DNA of 64,000 nucleotides from assembly GCA_031216445.1 (NCBI GenBank), contig CM062200.1, positions 9,923,001-9,987,000 on the forward strand, given 5' to 3'. The DNA comes from Lateolabrax maculatus. Taxonomy: Eukaryota; Chordata; Actinopteri; Acropomatiformes; Lateolabracidae. Both the position numbers and the translations under genes were made by a program. The notes beneath the pieces were generated by a model. That model searched no databases. It was not told the DNA's origin and was given only the letters and a program-made list of their open reading frames with translations. Positions 25,075 to 38,100 of the stretch are shown here, in pieces; within the stretch, counting starts at the first letter, position 1; every line of letters starts with the position of its first letter.

Positions 25075-27472
25075 CTCCTCTGTGAAAGAACACACTCTCT
25101 CATCTGTCCAAATGCATTTCATATTCAGTCTGTGCTCCTCAAATTTGTCCCCCTTTTATTAGCCCTCAGGATTATGATTACTCTCCAATTTCGAAATCGT
25201 GCCAACCCAACCCCGACAGTTTTCCATCTGATCCTCAAGGCAGAAACAAGCCTCTCCACAGTTAGTTGCTAAGACCCACAGAAATCACATTTCCGTGTGC
25301 CGTCGCTCAGTACTGCTCTCCTAGGTAGAAGATTTTCTTTTTAACTGTGGGTGTTAAGGCCCAGTGAAAAAAAAAAGAAAACAAATGTGATGCATTTGTA
25401 AAAAGTGAGGCCGCTTTGGATGAATAGTAACAGGTAGAAGGTTAACAAATCCATTTCCAAACCCAACAAAATATCTTTTTGAATCATTTGAGGAAGACTT
25501 TCTTACGTATTATATCCCAAATACTGGACATGACTTTTGTTTTATTTAATTATATTTCTAGTGTGCCTGCAGCCATCAACCTCGACTTTGTTCTGCCTAA
25601 GCCTTATTAGTCAGATTATATTTGAAATCTGTTACTGCTCCCTCATATTGAAAAATTAATTGAAATTGGATGAGAAAAGGTGCCATTCCTTTTTTGGAGT
25701 AAGTTATCAGCGGTTGTTCATTTTTTTTTATGCCCTCCAACAATAATCTGAAATTGGAATCTATTCAAGCTACAATTTATATCAAGTTAAATATTGGCAG
25801 CGGCAGTTATAAGCAAGTATAGTTTCAATGAATATGACTATGCAAACAATGGATATTCATGATAAACACTGCAGAGTTCTCTGTCGCCAAAGGATATGAA
25901 TTCAGGTCATGACTCTGCATGGTTTATCCACATGGCCAGGGGAGACATCACATTGCATCATCTAGTCGTAAGTGGACATGTTTGTTCTGACTAGTCCAGA
26001 GGATCATCAACCCCTCGCCCCCAGCTCCCACCTCCAGCCACAGATAGCCCGCGCATCAACTCTGTTTAAATAAATCAGAGTGACTGGCTGCTCCTGTCAA
26101 TGTCATCACCTACCAGACTGAGATCATGTCTCATCCACCCACCCCACGAGCAGCAATCTCACATGAGAGAAGTGTGGGAGTGCTGGGGAGCAACACTTTC
26201 AGATTTGAAAGGGCAGAGACAGTGGCTTCCATGCAGGGCGACCGGCCTAGCTGATGTGACGAGCCACTGCAGATTCTGTCTCTCACTGAATCAAAGAAAA
26301 CAGTGATGCTGATCTAAAACCAGAAGGGGTCCATGTTTTTCTTGATTTTCATATTTTCATGGTCGTGAGAGCAAAAACCGAAAACATCCCTTCAGAAAAT
26401 AGGAAGATTCATAACCTTCTCTCCCAGCCACTCAGCATCAAGTCATTTCTATGCTCAATTACAGTTTATGTCAAATGAAAGATGCCACAATTAATGTTTA
26501 TGACTGATTAAGTATTGAAGTGTGGGTTATTGTTTCATGGGGCATTGAGCTCAGTGTTTGTTTAAGGGCTGTAAAGACGAAGCATTGTCTTGCCATTGTC
26601 ATGCATTTTAATTACTACTTGATTGTTTGATTATGTCTGGAAGGATATTTTTGCATAGGTTAAGGAAAAGGCTTGTGACTCCATATGCGGAAATAAGAAA
26701 GCCTGCCATCTGGCTGTTTGTCTGAAGTGTCTTGAAATTGTATAAGGCAAGCCATGAAAGCAGACTGTCATATTCACTCTAAAGATACCATAGTAAAGCA
26801 GAGTATTGGTGCCATCACACTTCATTACCCAATACATTATAGGCCTGCACACTAATGATAATGCCTTTTGTCTTTTCAGAGGCTGTAATAGAGAGTGAGA
26901 TTTACTGAAATTAATGTCTTGCTTGAATAAGTGTCTCGCAGAGACATTTATTGTATGTAGTACACAGTATGTAGTTCATTCTACCAAACAAATTAAATTA
27001 TACTTGTCTCTACCATAGGTCACAAGCATGGCTTCAGAATTAGTTTGACCCGTGAGCACTGTGTCAAAGTAGCTTATCGGACTCTACTCTGTCCTCTTGT
27101 ATACGACACGTTGATTTGTAGGTTCAAGTTGTTGAATCGCACATATAACCTCCATAGCTGTCATTCTCAGAAAATGTTTCTTTCAATTCTATGCTGGAAA
27201 TACTATTACAAATGTCCCCATACAAATTACCAGACTAACATTCACTTTTATGAAAAAGAGAGCATAATACAACAGAACATAATACAGTAAGTACCAAAGT
27301 GGTCTTACCTTCATATGGACAATGATGATGACAAAATGACAAAACTACATTTTCAGAGTTTAGAAACTATCTGTCCTTAACAGCAGCACGGTGAAAGCTG
27401 CTCAGTGTTCACAGAACCCAAGGACACAGGAGATTTGCTATTGGTTATGTCTGTCTTTTATTCAGCACCAAT

Positions 27473-27491
27473 AAAAAAAAAAAAAAAAAAA
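27473..27491 (+). repeat. A19 homopolymer
   Basis: An AATAAAA start is followed by an uninterrupted adenine run ending at ACACAGC. No recognised retroelement body lies upstream. Confidence 0.9.
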
Positions 27492-30400
27492 CACAGCTCA
27501 AAAGAAAAGTCCGTACTTTAGAGCTACAGAATAACATTTCCCCTCAAGTCTACCTCTTTGTTGCTGCTTCATATTTGATCAAATCACTTTGTATCTCCAT
27601 AGCTCATTTGCTAGCACCTACTGAGGTAGGGCCATGTGTAAAGATGGGTTAATTGAGTGCATTTACCCCTGTGACCCACTAGTCTACTGCTGACTCTCCA
27701 CCTCTTGACCAGTGCTTTTTGGAAAGACACTCACTTGGCATTGCTGTGCATTTTTGTGTTTGTAAAGCCTCTCAAACAATATCTAAAAGCAAACATGTGA
27801 TTTCAGAACAAAAGAACGGCAAGCAGAGAGGATGGGTAAAGATCTCTAAGTTTCCTGGCCATCCAAGAATCAATTTTTTTGTGACTTGGCAAATGATAGG
27901 AAGCCCCAGTTTTCATTGTTCGTGTAATATCAAAACGCTATTTAAGTCTACTGAATCTGCAAGGAAAATAAACAGCTGTGTGTCTTAAGTGACTTCACAA
28001 CCTCTAACAAATTGTTCCTTTCAAACTGTGAGAATGTGTTCTCCATTCTTGACAAGTTTTCTATTTTTAAGCCTCAGAATATCTATGTAAATACATGCAA
28101 GCATACATGTCTTGTTTGTACTTGAATGACATCCTCATGTACATAGAAAACAATACCCTTACTTACCTTTCTGCAATTCTTACAGTTTTAACTATGTTAT
28201 ATTTATACTTGCCCCAAGTCAGTGTTATAAGTTGCTTGTTAGATTCATTACTCATTGTTTTGTTACACTTTCACATTGCTCTGTCTTGCATTTTTGCTTA
28301 AAATTATTTATGTTGACTCTTGATTATGACATACGATTTCAAATTTTGTTGCTATGAGAACATGTAAGCAGAGGCTGAAAAGTCATGATGGAAATATCAA
28401 GGTAATAAAAGGGATATGGATGGAAAAATTGTATCCCTGAAACAGCAACATATCTTGGCAATTCCATTTGAAATGAAACTCACTTCCATATCATCATAGT
28501 GTCAGATGAACTGTATATTCATTGCCGTTCCTTTAAGATATTCCCATTTTGCAAACAGCAGCTTTGCTGTAGCATATTCCAGTTGTGGATGATCATTTTC
28601 CTTCCTACACAATCACGTCTCTTGCTCATGACCTGTTATCTTTCATTTTCACCCATGGCATGGAAAATAATGGGCTCAAGGGCAGGCAAAAGCTTCTGGA
28701 AATAGATTAAGACATACCCTGCGCACCCACCCCGTCTACCTACACTCTGCACTTCAGTTGGATTCATTTTCCCTCTCATTTCCCAGGCCACTTCTTCCAC
28801 TACGTCAAATCTCTATGTGTTTTGTCTCATTCATTCTGCAACTCCCTGACTGTTTCCCTTAAGGGCTCAAAGGTGCAATCAACAGTGTCTAATTTTGTCA
28901 AGCAATTACAAATAGGCACACATTCATCAGTGTGTATGCAAATGAGATGGTTTCATACTACAGGTCCCAGAATTTTAGGGGCAGCAAACACTCCTTGAGC
29001 AGTTACTGTGTCGGAAATACAACATAGGAGCAACTGGTTTTTGTTTGCAGGGCATCCAAACAAAGTCACATAGATTTTATGAAGAAGTCAGTCCCAATTG
29101 CAACCGTGATCTGATTTCATGCTGAATTAAAATAATTATTTGCATTAGCAGTTATTTTATGCAGCTCTTAAATGCTGCAAAGAAAATGAGCAGTAAACAG
29201 TGGCTGTTAAAAATTAGATAAAATGATGCTGCATAGTTTCCTGTGAATCTCTTGTTTGTGCCCAGGCAATTTCAATCCATCACAGGAATGGCGGACTCCG
29301 CCACTAACACTGAAAACTTCTATATATAAAGGTAATTACACAATGTAAATACTGTACATTGAATGGCTATTGCAGAGAAATGTAAATAGTATCATGAATG
29401 GGTAAGTATTATAATGCATGTATTCTCAAAGCTCTGACATGATTGCAGGGTGAAACATAGTCTGAACCTCAACTACCTTTCATTCCTCTCAGATCTATTT
29501 GAACGAAATACAAAAACCTTTTTGGTACATTTGTTGTTATGTCAGTATCATGTGGATGGAAAAGTGAAACACAATTTTGTAATGAATGCATCTTTTTTTC
29601 TCTCTCATTATGAAGATAGGGATTTTAAATAAACACATATAAGCACAGATAGTTACACTTAAGAGATGAAAGGGGAACAATAGTATCCCTTTAAGAGTTT
29701 GCCAATGGTTACCTCAAGCTAAATGCTGAGTTGGTGACACAAACTCAGAGCTCCTGAATTATTCAATAGCCTAGTTTCATTTTTGCGAAAAACTTGGGCT
29801 GGAGGTGATTATTATATCTACTGTCTTCAGGGTGAATAAACACTGTTGCTTTCCCCCCACCACCCCCCTATATTCTTGGGCTTGAAGAGGGTGAATATAT
29901 CAGTTACAATATGAAGTAGCTGCAAGCTGTGTTTACATACTGTATGATGTTATTTCAAATGTGTAAAACTGGAGAAATGACCACATAGCTTTGGGTTTTT
30001 GGGGGGTCTCTCGGTTTGTTTGCCGAATTTAGGAGTGTTTATAAAACGTGAAGATATAGAACTGGTTGTCTATACTGACTAATTTGATCAATCTAACCAA
30101 TCTATTCCAAGCATTAACCTGTTTTTCTATTGGCAAAACTAAAGGACTACACTATTTAAAGGCTTGAATTACCATCTTATACTTTATATAAGACTTTAAA
30201 GTAAGCGTAACGCAGAGATGTTTCAACTATTTTTAACAGATGTGCTCCACTAAATACATTCAGGTTTCATTTGTCATCGTTTGAGCCTCTTAATCAGCTG
30301 TCTTTCACATTTAATTGTGATTTTTGTGAACAAACTATTTTCCATGTCCTGTGTGTTGCCTTACATGTTCTGCACCAAAATAAAATGTTTTTTATCACAG

Positions 30401-31028
30401 ATGATCAGTGAAAAAATAAACACCTTGCACATGGTTTACAGTTAAACATGTGCTGTTAAGCAGACGTGGGGAAAACATTGTAGGTGAAAAGGCACCAGCA
30501 GACAGTAAACTGAGTTTGCAAACATGTAATTGGGATCCTCTGGATAATGAGGTAGAGGTCTGGTTCAGAAATGGGGATGTGGAATGTGGAATCTTTCTGC
30601 ATTTAATTTGAAATGCGTTCTTCAAAACAAACAGTTTTAATAATGCATGTTTAGTTATTGTTTAATAAATAGACAACTAAGCTGAGCTATACCAGGTTGC
30701 TTGATTTTAACACTTTTTCACACAGCAAGAAACATATAATTTAGCCAAATGACAATGGATATAGATTATATGCTTTAAATTTGCTTTCCCGTGCAGGGTG
30801 ATAGTAAACCATTTATGGTAATATGCTTGGTCGGTTCGTGAGTGGCCAGCTCTGATAAAGCACTGTGTCTAATTAACACGCTGACAGCAGCACTGTCTGG
30901 GCAATCACACTCTTCCAGTTTATTAAAGTGGTTAAGGAAGTCACTCTGGCCCTTGGGGGACTGGTACAGTAATTTTCCCCCTGCAAGCCAGATGATACGC
31001 CCAGAGATGAGGCAAACCAAGTGTGTCG

Positions 31029-31170
31029 TCTCTCCCTCTCGCTTTCTTTCTCTCTCATCTCTTCTTTTTTCTCTCCATTTTTTTTTTTTTGCCTGGCTCC
31101 CCATGCCTCTCTTGCACACAATATTTCTCCTCCCCCTTCTCTTTTTTCATCTCCCCCTCCTCCCTCTCTG
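31029..31170 (+). repeat. Polypyrimidine (CT/T) tract, about 140 nt
   Basis: The strand shown is overwhelmingly C and T, with CTTTCTTTCTCTCTCATCTC, a T13-14 run at 31078-31090 and CATCTCCCCCTCCTCCCTCT, interrupted once by a short mixed segment. Open frames across it, rich in Ser, Phe and Leu on + and Lys, Arg and Glu on -, are artefacts of composition. Confidence 0.9.
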
Positions 31171-31520
31171 TGCAGTTTGGAAATGTAATATCACGTATTT
31201 TTCCGGGGTTTTTTTCTCCAGTGGAGTCTAAAAATAACTCTCACAGCAGGAAATGCTGACTTTTGCTTCCCACACCACTTTAGTATAAACAGTGAGACAT
31301 TTTGATTGGTCAAGACAGGCTTCTGATAGCAGCACAGGAGAGTTGAGCTTGATTGGTGTCTAGTCAGCAGCAGTAAACGGCAAAAGCACAACACAGAACA
31401 CTTTGAAGCCGCAAACAATAATGAGATGAGGGAGATTTGGTTATTTTATTTTCTACTTGGAATGCGGAACTGTAATACTTAATATAAGCCTGGCTCTTTC
31501 AAATATAAATTAGATGATCA

Positions 31521-31635
31521 ATGACATTTATTGCCATATACACAATTCTACACAGCACAATGTATAGTGAAATGTGTTCTATGCATATTAAGTATTAGGA
31601 GCAGTGGGCGGCCACAGATGATCACGGGGAGACAA
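31521..31635. repeat. Fragment of a dispersed fish repeat
   Basis: The order TTTATTGCCATATACACAAT, then TGTATAGTGAAATGTGTTCT and TAGGAGCAGTGGGCGGCCAC, resembles a teleost repeat that includes GAGCAGTGGGCAGCC. It is diverged, the borders are uncertain and the family is not named. Confidence 0.4.
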
Positions 31636-32358
31636 ACACAGAAAGGCCCTGCCCCCCTGAAAATGTTGGGTGAACATCCTTTGTAGCTGCACGTTGGGGA
31701 GCAATATTGTACCTTCCTGGTTGTTGCTGAAGACGGGATATCAGCTGGCCTGATTATGTGTAATGGGAATTCAGACGGCATCTGAGGCGAAATAGATACC
31801 TCTCTGTTTCCTGCCAGCAGTCCCTTTGTAGGGGCCGGTGTTTTTTTCCCAACAAAGTGGCTGAAGCACAACAGTGTAGCAGCTCAGGGACCTAAACATA
31901 TCTGTTTTTAAAGGAAAACCAATTCAAGAAAAAAAACATTTATCTTCACTTTAGCCACCATAATCTTGTCAATGTATAATTTTACCTTTTCTAAAATTCA
32001 TAGTAGCTCAGAGGCATCAAAGGAAATGTTTTTGCAACATGTATAGTATGTGAAATAACTGACCAAAGCGAATGAATTTTAATATTTTCCACAGGTTACT
32101 GGATGGAAATATACAGCTGTTCAGTGTTACACTCTACTATTAATACTACTATCAGACATCTGCATTTTCAAAGATGTGGCATTTGCCTCCTGCTGTGTTT
32201 TCCTTCAAAGCACTACTGTATTTTGACAAAGCATGTTAATGTAGAGACAAGGAAAGTCTTGCAGGGATAGTTAAAGGCTGTTGTCATTGTCCTTTCCTTC
32301 CCCCGCTCTGAGATATTCCTCGAGAGACCTTTGGGCATTTTTTAGCACTCCTCTAACT

Positions 32359-32462
32359 GATCAAAGGTCAACACTCGCCAGGGCAGTGACACTGACCTTA
32401 GGCATGTGTGTCGTGTGAGGTGGCGAAGTCTAAGGCCTTCTGACATGAGCCATAGTGACTCA
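32359..32462. promoter_or_regulatory. Candidate enhancer motif cluster (TCF/LEF, nuclear receptor, AP-1)
   Basis: GATCAAAGG (reverse complement CCTTTGATC, a TCF/LEF match) overlaps AGGTCA (32365-32370). An inverted AGGTCA half-site, TGACCT, lies at 32393-32398 and an exact AP-1 site TGACTCA at 32456-32462. Density within about 100 bp is the only argument. Confidence 0.25.
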
Positions 32463-34810
32463 GTCAGGCCTTAACCCTCAGTGCACACTGACTAAACAGT
32501 CTCATATACTTTTTGCATTCACAATGTTCACATCAGTGAGCAGCTCTATTTTTTTCAGTAAGCTTCACTCATGGAATCAGAAAGGTTAGGCTGGACATGG
32601 TTCAGAGAATGTCATGTTTTTTCATGTTCCAACAACCTAAATATGGAAAGCGCCACAAGCAATTGGCAAGGTATGAAGTCACTGTAGGCATGTGTTGATT
32701 GTGCTTGTAGTGTACTTTTTAACTGCTACTGTAAATATTAAAAATACATAATAATAGAAATTGCATAATTTATTACAGTTTCTAATAAAATGTACTAAGA
32801 ACAAATTTTATCATTTGCAATAAATATCATAAGAAGGCATGTTTTTGTGAAATTAGAAACAATCACGATTACTGACATTGACACTAATGATAATTTTCTC
32901 CCCCAAAATATAAAGAATATACCAAATACATTGGCTTTGGCTCTAACCTATCCTGTCCATATCATCCAAGCCCACTGCAGGGTTTCTCACAGTGTATTAT
33001 AGTGGTGTCTCAACTGAAGGTTGATACCAATTACAAATGTGTGTCCATTATATATTAAGCAGGAGGAAACGGGGAAACATTGGTAGCCTGCTAGTACTTC
33101 TGAAGCTCACAAAATATATCTTGTTTATAAAACCTGAAGAGTAAAAACCACGAGTTGAGGTTTTACGGAGGATTATATACCGGATTCCTTGGCTAGACAC
33201 AGTGATTCCCTTCCCTGTAAAATTGTAACTTGTGGTTTTTACACTTTTTTTTTTTTTGTACAGCATTGTCTTCCACTTCCATCATCTAATTTAATAGGGA
33301 ATACCCTGTGCAGTGGGTACTGAAACTGCGTGATACATTTTATTTGTTGATATTGCTTCACAGCTCACTTGCTAGCAATGCTTTGGTAATAGATTTACTG
33401 TGTTTTAATAGACCATGTTTTTGAGTACCCATAGCTCACTGGGTTACATCAAACAAATACTTCAAATCCAGCTGATACTGATCCACAAAAGTTAAACCCT
33501 GATTATAAGGATGCCTTTGAGAGATACTTAATTCTTCATATGCATATTCAGTGTCTCCCACACACGTACATGTGCATCAATATTTACACAGAGAGTAGAA
33601 GAAAGGTGAAAAAAATCAGCATTTTAAAATAATTTCTTCCTTAAATTACCTGCAATTTTGAAATGGGGAATAGCAATGTAACCCTGCTGTGTCAGTGATA
33701 TAATTAAGCTTCCTTTTTCCCCCTCCTACCTGTAAAGGTTAGCCTTATCAAAACAGTAGTGATGATTGGAAGGAAGATAAATTACCAGCATGCTTTTTCT
33801 ATATGTGGAGAACCATGTCCAAATCAGCGGCTCAGCCTGCAACACATAGCTCGTAAAGGAATGAACAACCAACCAATCAACTTCCTATTGACCTGATTAT
33901 GCATATGTTTGTGCATTCGTGTTAAATGATAAGGCAATACCTGTATGATATGGACAGTGATGTCAGGTTTTAGCAAGTTTATTGGGGATTGGGGAGGGAT
34001 GCAGCCACAGGAAAAGATTGATTTTGTAATCTCTTAAAATACAGCCAAAAAAGCAGATTAACTGAACTGACTTCATGATGTATAAAAAGGTATTTTTTGT
34101 GTCCTCTAGAAGTGGCTACAGTAGACTAGGATTTATTTTCTATATAACTGGAGCCAGTTGTCGTGCTAATCTGTGATTAAGCATTGTTTAGCTTTTAATG
34201 TGAAGCTGTGGTATCTGTTTTACAAAAAAAATGGATGTATTTTTGTGTCTTTTGTCCGCTAAGGATCGCATAGCTATTATCATAAATTTCTACAAGTAAA
34301 TATGTGTAACAAGGGGATTCAGGCTGATGCAGGCTATTTCCCTCTTCCCCAGTGGTAATCAGTCAATGCACAAAGCAAGTCATTGTGATTGTAATAGCTT
34401 CGAACCTTGATATTGTAGTGTTGTGTACAACATGCCCTCTTGACACCTCATCCCAAAGGTCTTTTTCAATCCAAGGAGATCCAATTCGGCTGGGGGAAAT
34501 GCAAATGCATTCTACAAGTTAATGTCTGCTCAAACACGCCGGCAGAGGATTGGAGGCCTGTGCTGTCAAGTGTTGCCTCAGTCAACAACCACTACCAGAC
34601 CAAGTAAACACGTAGAATCCTGTTACAGCCTGACTATTCTTCCACCCCACCCCCCCACCCCCTTCGAGGCAGTCGTTTTCTGTCCTTTCCCCCTGGAGTG
34701 GTGGTAACAGTGAATGAGGAGGCATGACTACCTCTCCCAAACACAGCAGAGGGAAGCCTCCTTCATGCCTCATTGACTTTGTTTTCTCTGGCTAATTTTT
34801 CCTTTCTCCT

Positions 34811-34834
34811 CGCCACCCGCCTCCCGCCTCCCGC

Positions 34835-34865
<31 letters not shown>

Positions 34866-34874
34866 ACACAGGCA
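34811..34874 (+). repeat. Low-complexity CCCGCCT / C7 / A8 / (CA)n run
   Basis: Three tandem CCGCCTC-type units are followed by seven C, an A8 run and about 14 bases of CA with a TA interruption. The ordered blocks suggest compound slippage. Confidence 0.9.
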
Positions 34875-35143
34875 CACATTCCACTCATCGCTCGCCCTCC
34901 CCTTTCCACGCCTCACCGTTTTGATGGTGATTTTGACACGCAGGCTGTCATGCAGCAGTTCTCTGGGAGGTAGCGATTAACAGCGCTGTCGCCATATGGA
35001 GTGAGATCAGCCGTCAAAACCCTACATAATTGGCTGAGGGAGGAAAAACACTTGCGTAACAAGGCTGAGAAAGGAGAGGGAGAAAGTGGGGAGGGGCGTA
35101 CACCTTAGTTTCTGCATCTGCCAATATTAAATGCCCATTAAAA

Positions 35144-35155
35144 CACTTGCAAGTG
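35144..35155. promoter_or_regulatory. Perfect 12-bp palindrome CACTTGCAAGTG
   Basis: The site contains two opposed CAAGTG/CACTTG cores of NKX2-type homeodomain proteins and is followed by ATTCATTAGTAATGAG with opposed ATTA/TAAT homeodomain cores. It sits in a repeat-free AT-rich stretch that looks like a conserved non-coding element. Function is inferred only. Confidence 0.25.
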
Positions 35156-38100
35156 ATTCATTAGTAATGAGAAACTAAATGCATCATAAAACCCAAAGGA
35201 AGACAGGACACATCAAGCATTCTGTGCAATAGAAGTAGAGAATAATTCCCCTTAGTCCAGAAAGGGGAACTAGTGTAACAGAACGGAAACATTAGCCAGT
35301 TTTGTGTAGTGATAAGCCACATAGAGGGCTAAGAAAGAACAATTCATCAAATTAATGCAGGAAAAACTCACATTTGATGAAGCCATTGTCATGTCTGCAC
35401 CTAATATTGAAATGGACTTGAAGTCTGAGCCAGGGGTTTACATTGCTGACGGCCTAATTATATGGATTGGCTGCAGTAGAGCGTAGCCTATCAGCTCTAG
35501 GGAGAAATTAATTCTGGTACAGGGGAAGAGAGAGAGAGGGGCAGGCTGCAGTCGGCTTCACTGCTGTGAATTGATGGCTGCAGAGGGCTAGGCTGCTCAG
35601 TGTGTATGCACAGGGTTCTGGTTCACTTAAAGCTACACACAGCTTTACTGTAGGTTGTATTCTTTGTGATTTAGAAACTGCGTGTAGCTCTGACAGATAC
35701 GCGTTGAATTACAACAACAGCCATGAGCAAGATGTAAACGACAACATGTTGATTCACTGCCGTACCTGCGCCCTTTTGTGTGCATAGGCTGATTTTTCTA
35801 GCTGCACAGTGTACATACATTAGCCCTGTTTATTTCCAAAACCAGTTGGTGGTATAGGTTCTGCATATCATCTGAAAGCATGCTGTGAATGTTGCCTCAG
35901 AGAGACACTTTGGGGCATAACGTGCAGACTGTAAGCTTGTCAAACTATCATTTAGTTTCTGTAGCAGCTCTGTAGCAGCTACCTACATAGATAGGACCAT
36001 AGTGTAGAGAAAAGTAAAAGTAGTGACTACTAGTTGAGTGTCAGATCATTATGGATATATTTATGCAAATATAAGGGCTGAAGATGAGGTATGGGGTTTA
36101 GATAAACTAATGAAACTAATGATCTTATTGGATTTTTTTTTCTTTTTCATATGAACAAAATCACAGATGACCAGTAGACGAGTCCTGGTCGTGTTTGTCA
36201 CTGTCTGAACCTCCTTTGGGCAAGTTAGGCAAGTCAAGTTTGATGTCCAGGTTTAACATCTTTAATTATCTAGTGATCTAGTAAGGATGATGTATTCGCA
36301 TTCATGCATGGTGGCATTTTTGCTTGCACTGGTTGGTCAGCCATGCTTCATAAGTCTAATATGGTATGTCACTTACATATCAGCTGCAGGGCTTATCATG
36401 AGGCACCCACACAATATTTTATCAGCTCTCTTGCGTGGACCAAATAAAGGCTGGGTATGAGATAATGTCTTATATGACATAAAAGACCCTGTATTTCAAG
36501 CAGGACTAGGCTAAATTTATGAAATTATTGCTTTATTTAAATGTTTTTGTGTTATTAATAATAGCGCAAAAGATTATATTAACTATAGTGAACGTACAGA
36601 CTGGAGGACATTACACAAAGGTCATTCAAATTTCAACCAATTTAAGAATAATAAAAATGAAAAGGCCAGTTGCAACTGAGACAAGTGTCCATGCCATAAC
36701 AATGTGGAAACATATAGTTTCAACTGTGTATACGTAGTATATTTTTCTGACATAAAGAAAGAAGGAAAATATGTATCACATGAAAATGTTCCAAAAGTAA
36801 AAATGAAATATGTGTTCTTGCAAGCCAGATGAGACTATTGAGTTTTGTGCCAGCAAATGCTGTACAGATAAATTTGAAATACATGAAGTCAGAAAAAAAT
36901 ATCCTGAATAGTTCATAAGGGCAGTGAAGGCATCTTGCCTCCACACCCTGTTAATTGGCTGAGTCTGTGGCTGTTTGGGTTGGAACCATTGCACAGTCTG
37001 ATTGCTGTCAAACACAAATGAGCACCTAATATGCTCTGTGTTGTATCTTGAATGGTGAGGCAGACACTATGCCCAGCCTTTTTTTTTTTTTTTATACAGT
37101 TCGGTAATCCTACCTACAGTATGTCAAACTTTTTTCCACAGTTCCTATGGCATGCAATTTCATCCCTAGTACTGAGCTGCAAAGAACTGGGCGCTAGCCG
37201 GCAATGATTGACAGACTGTAACATTGTATACACACTGAGAGACCTCTGCCTCCCAAGCATAACACTCTTCTCTGCCCTCTGTCTTATAAAGCTTCCAAGT
37301 TATCAGTCCAGTCAGTCTGACCAGTTTGTTATTTATGTGCACCATCACCCCTTTCTCATGCTTTGTGGTGGCAGGTGTCAGTGGCTTTGTTAGAAATCCT
37401 CTGCTAGCTCCTCTGTCTTACTTATGCTTTGCTGTGGATGGCTGTCATAGTTGGCAGCATTGGTAAGAGAACGTCTTTTGGAGCGACAGAAACAGCAGCA
37501 CAAGAATGCGCTGATCTTTTTGTTTATAGCATTTTCCACTCTATGGATAGTTTGTGTTAATTAATGCATGTGAAGGTATATTTTTTTTTATTGTACTGTA
37601 CTGTATAATGACACAATTCAATTAAGGATCACAGTGAGCAAAAAGCAACCAACTAACTATGACGTTTGAACTATCCAAACCAATATTTTATCATTTGCTC
37701 GTGGTCAAAGTGTCTGTCCCAGAGGATTGCTGATTCAAGCTTTGTAACAGCCTGTGTGTCCATCAGCACACATTTGTCCCATCAAAGCGAGACTCTAATC
37801 CCATCCCTGCTCACTTAAAGTAAACCCTGTCCACTCTTCACTACACGCTACACATGTCAAGTCCTTTGATGCCACTGAAAACCACCCAATCAAGATTTGG
37901 ACCACTGAAGTATGAGGATCACTTGTTAAGTAATCTGTAAGAGCCTGGTGAAGGCGTACTGCCGATTTTTTTCGTCCTCTTTTGTTACATTGATCTGTCT
38001 AGAAATGAATCTATACTTTCACAAACTATGGTCTAATTTATAATATTTTTACTCCTCCCAGATAAATATTTTCAGGGAAGTCAAGTGAACTTGTTTTTTA

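Larger units (their letters stand above)
20759..31028. other. Upstream intron, no gene seen
   Basis: No coding exon is supportable. Small features are a GC-rich hairpin (22068-22085), an A13 run near 24485, a CRE-like and MEF2-like pair at 25053-25074 and an A19 run at 27473-27491. The remainder is AT-rich unique-looking sequence. Confidence 0.6.

Noticed and set aside
30842..31259. Ser/Phe/Leu-rich and Lys/Glu/Arg-rich frames on opposite strands
   Set aside because: Both are translations of the same polypyrimidine/polypurine tract.
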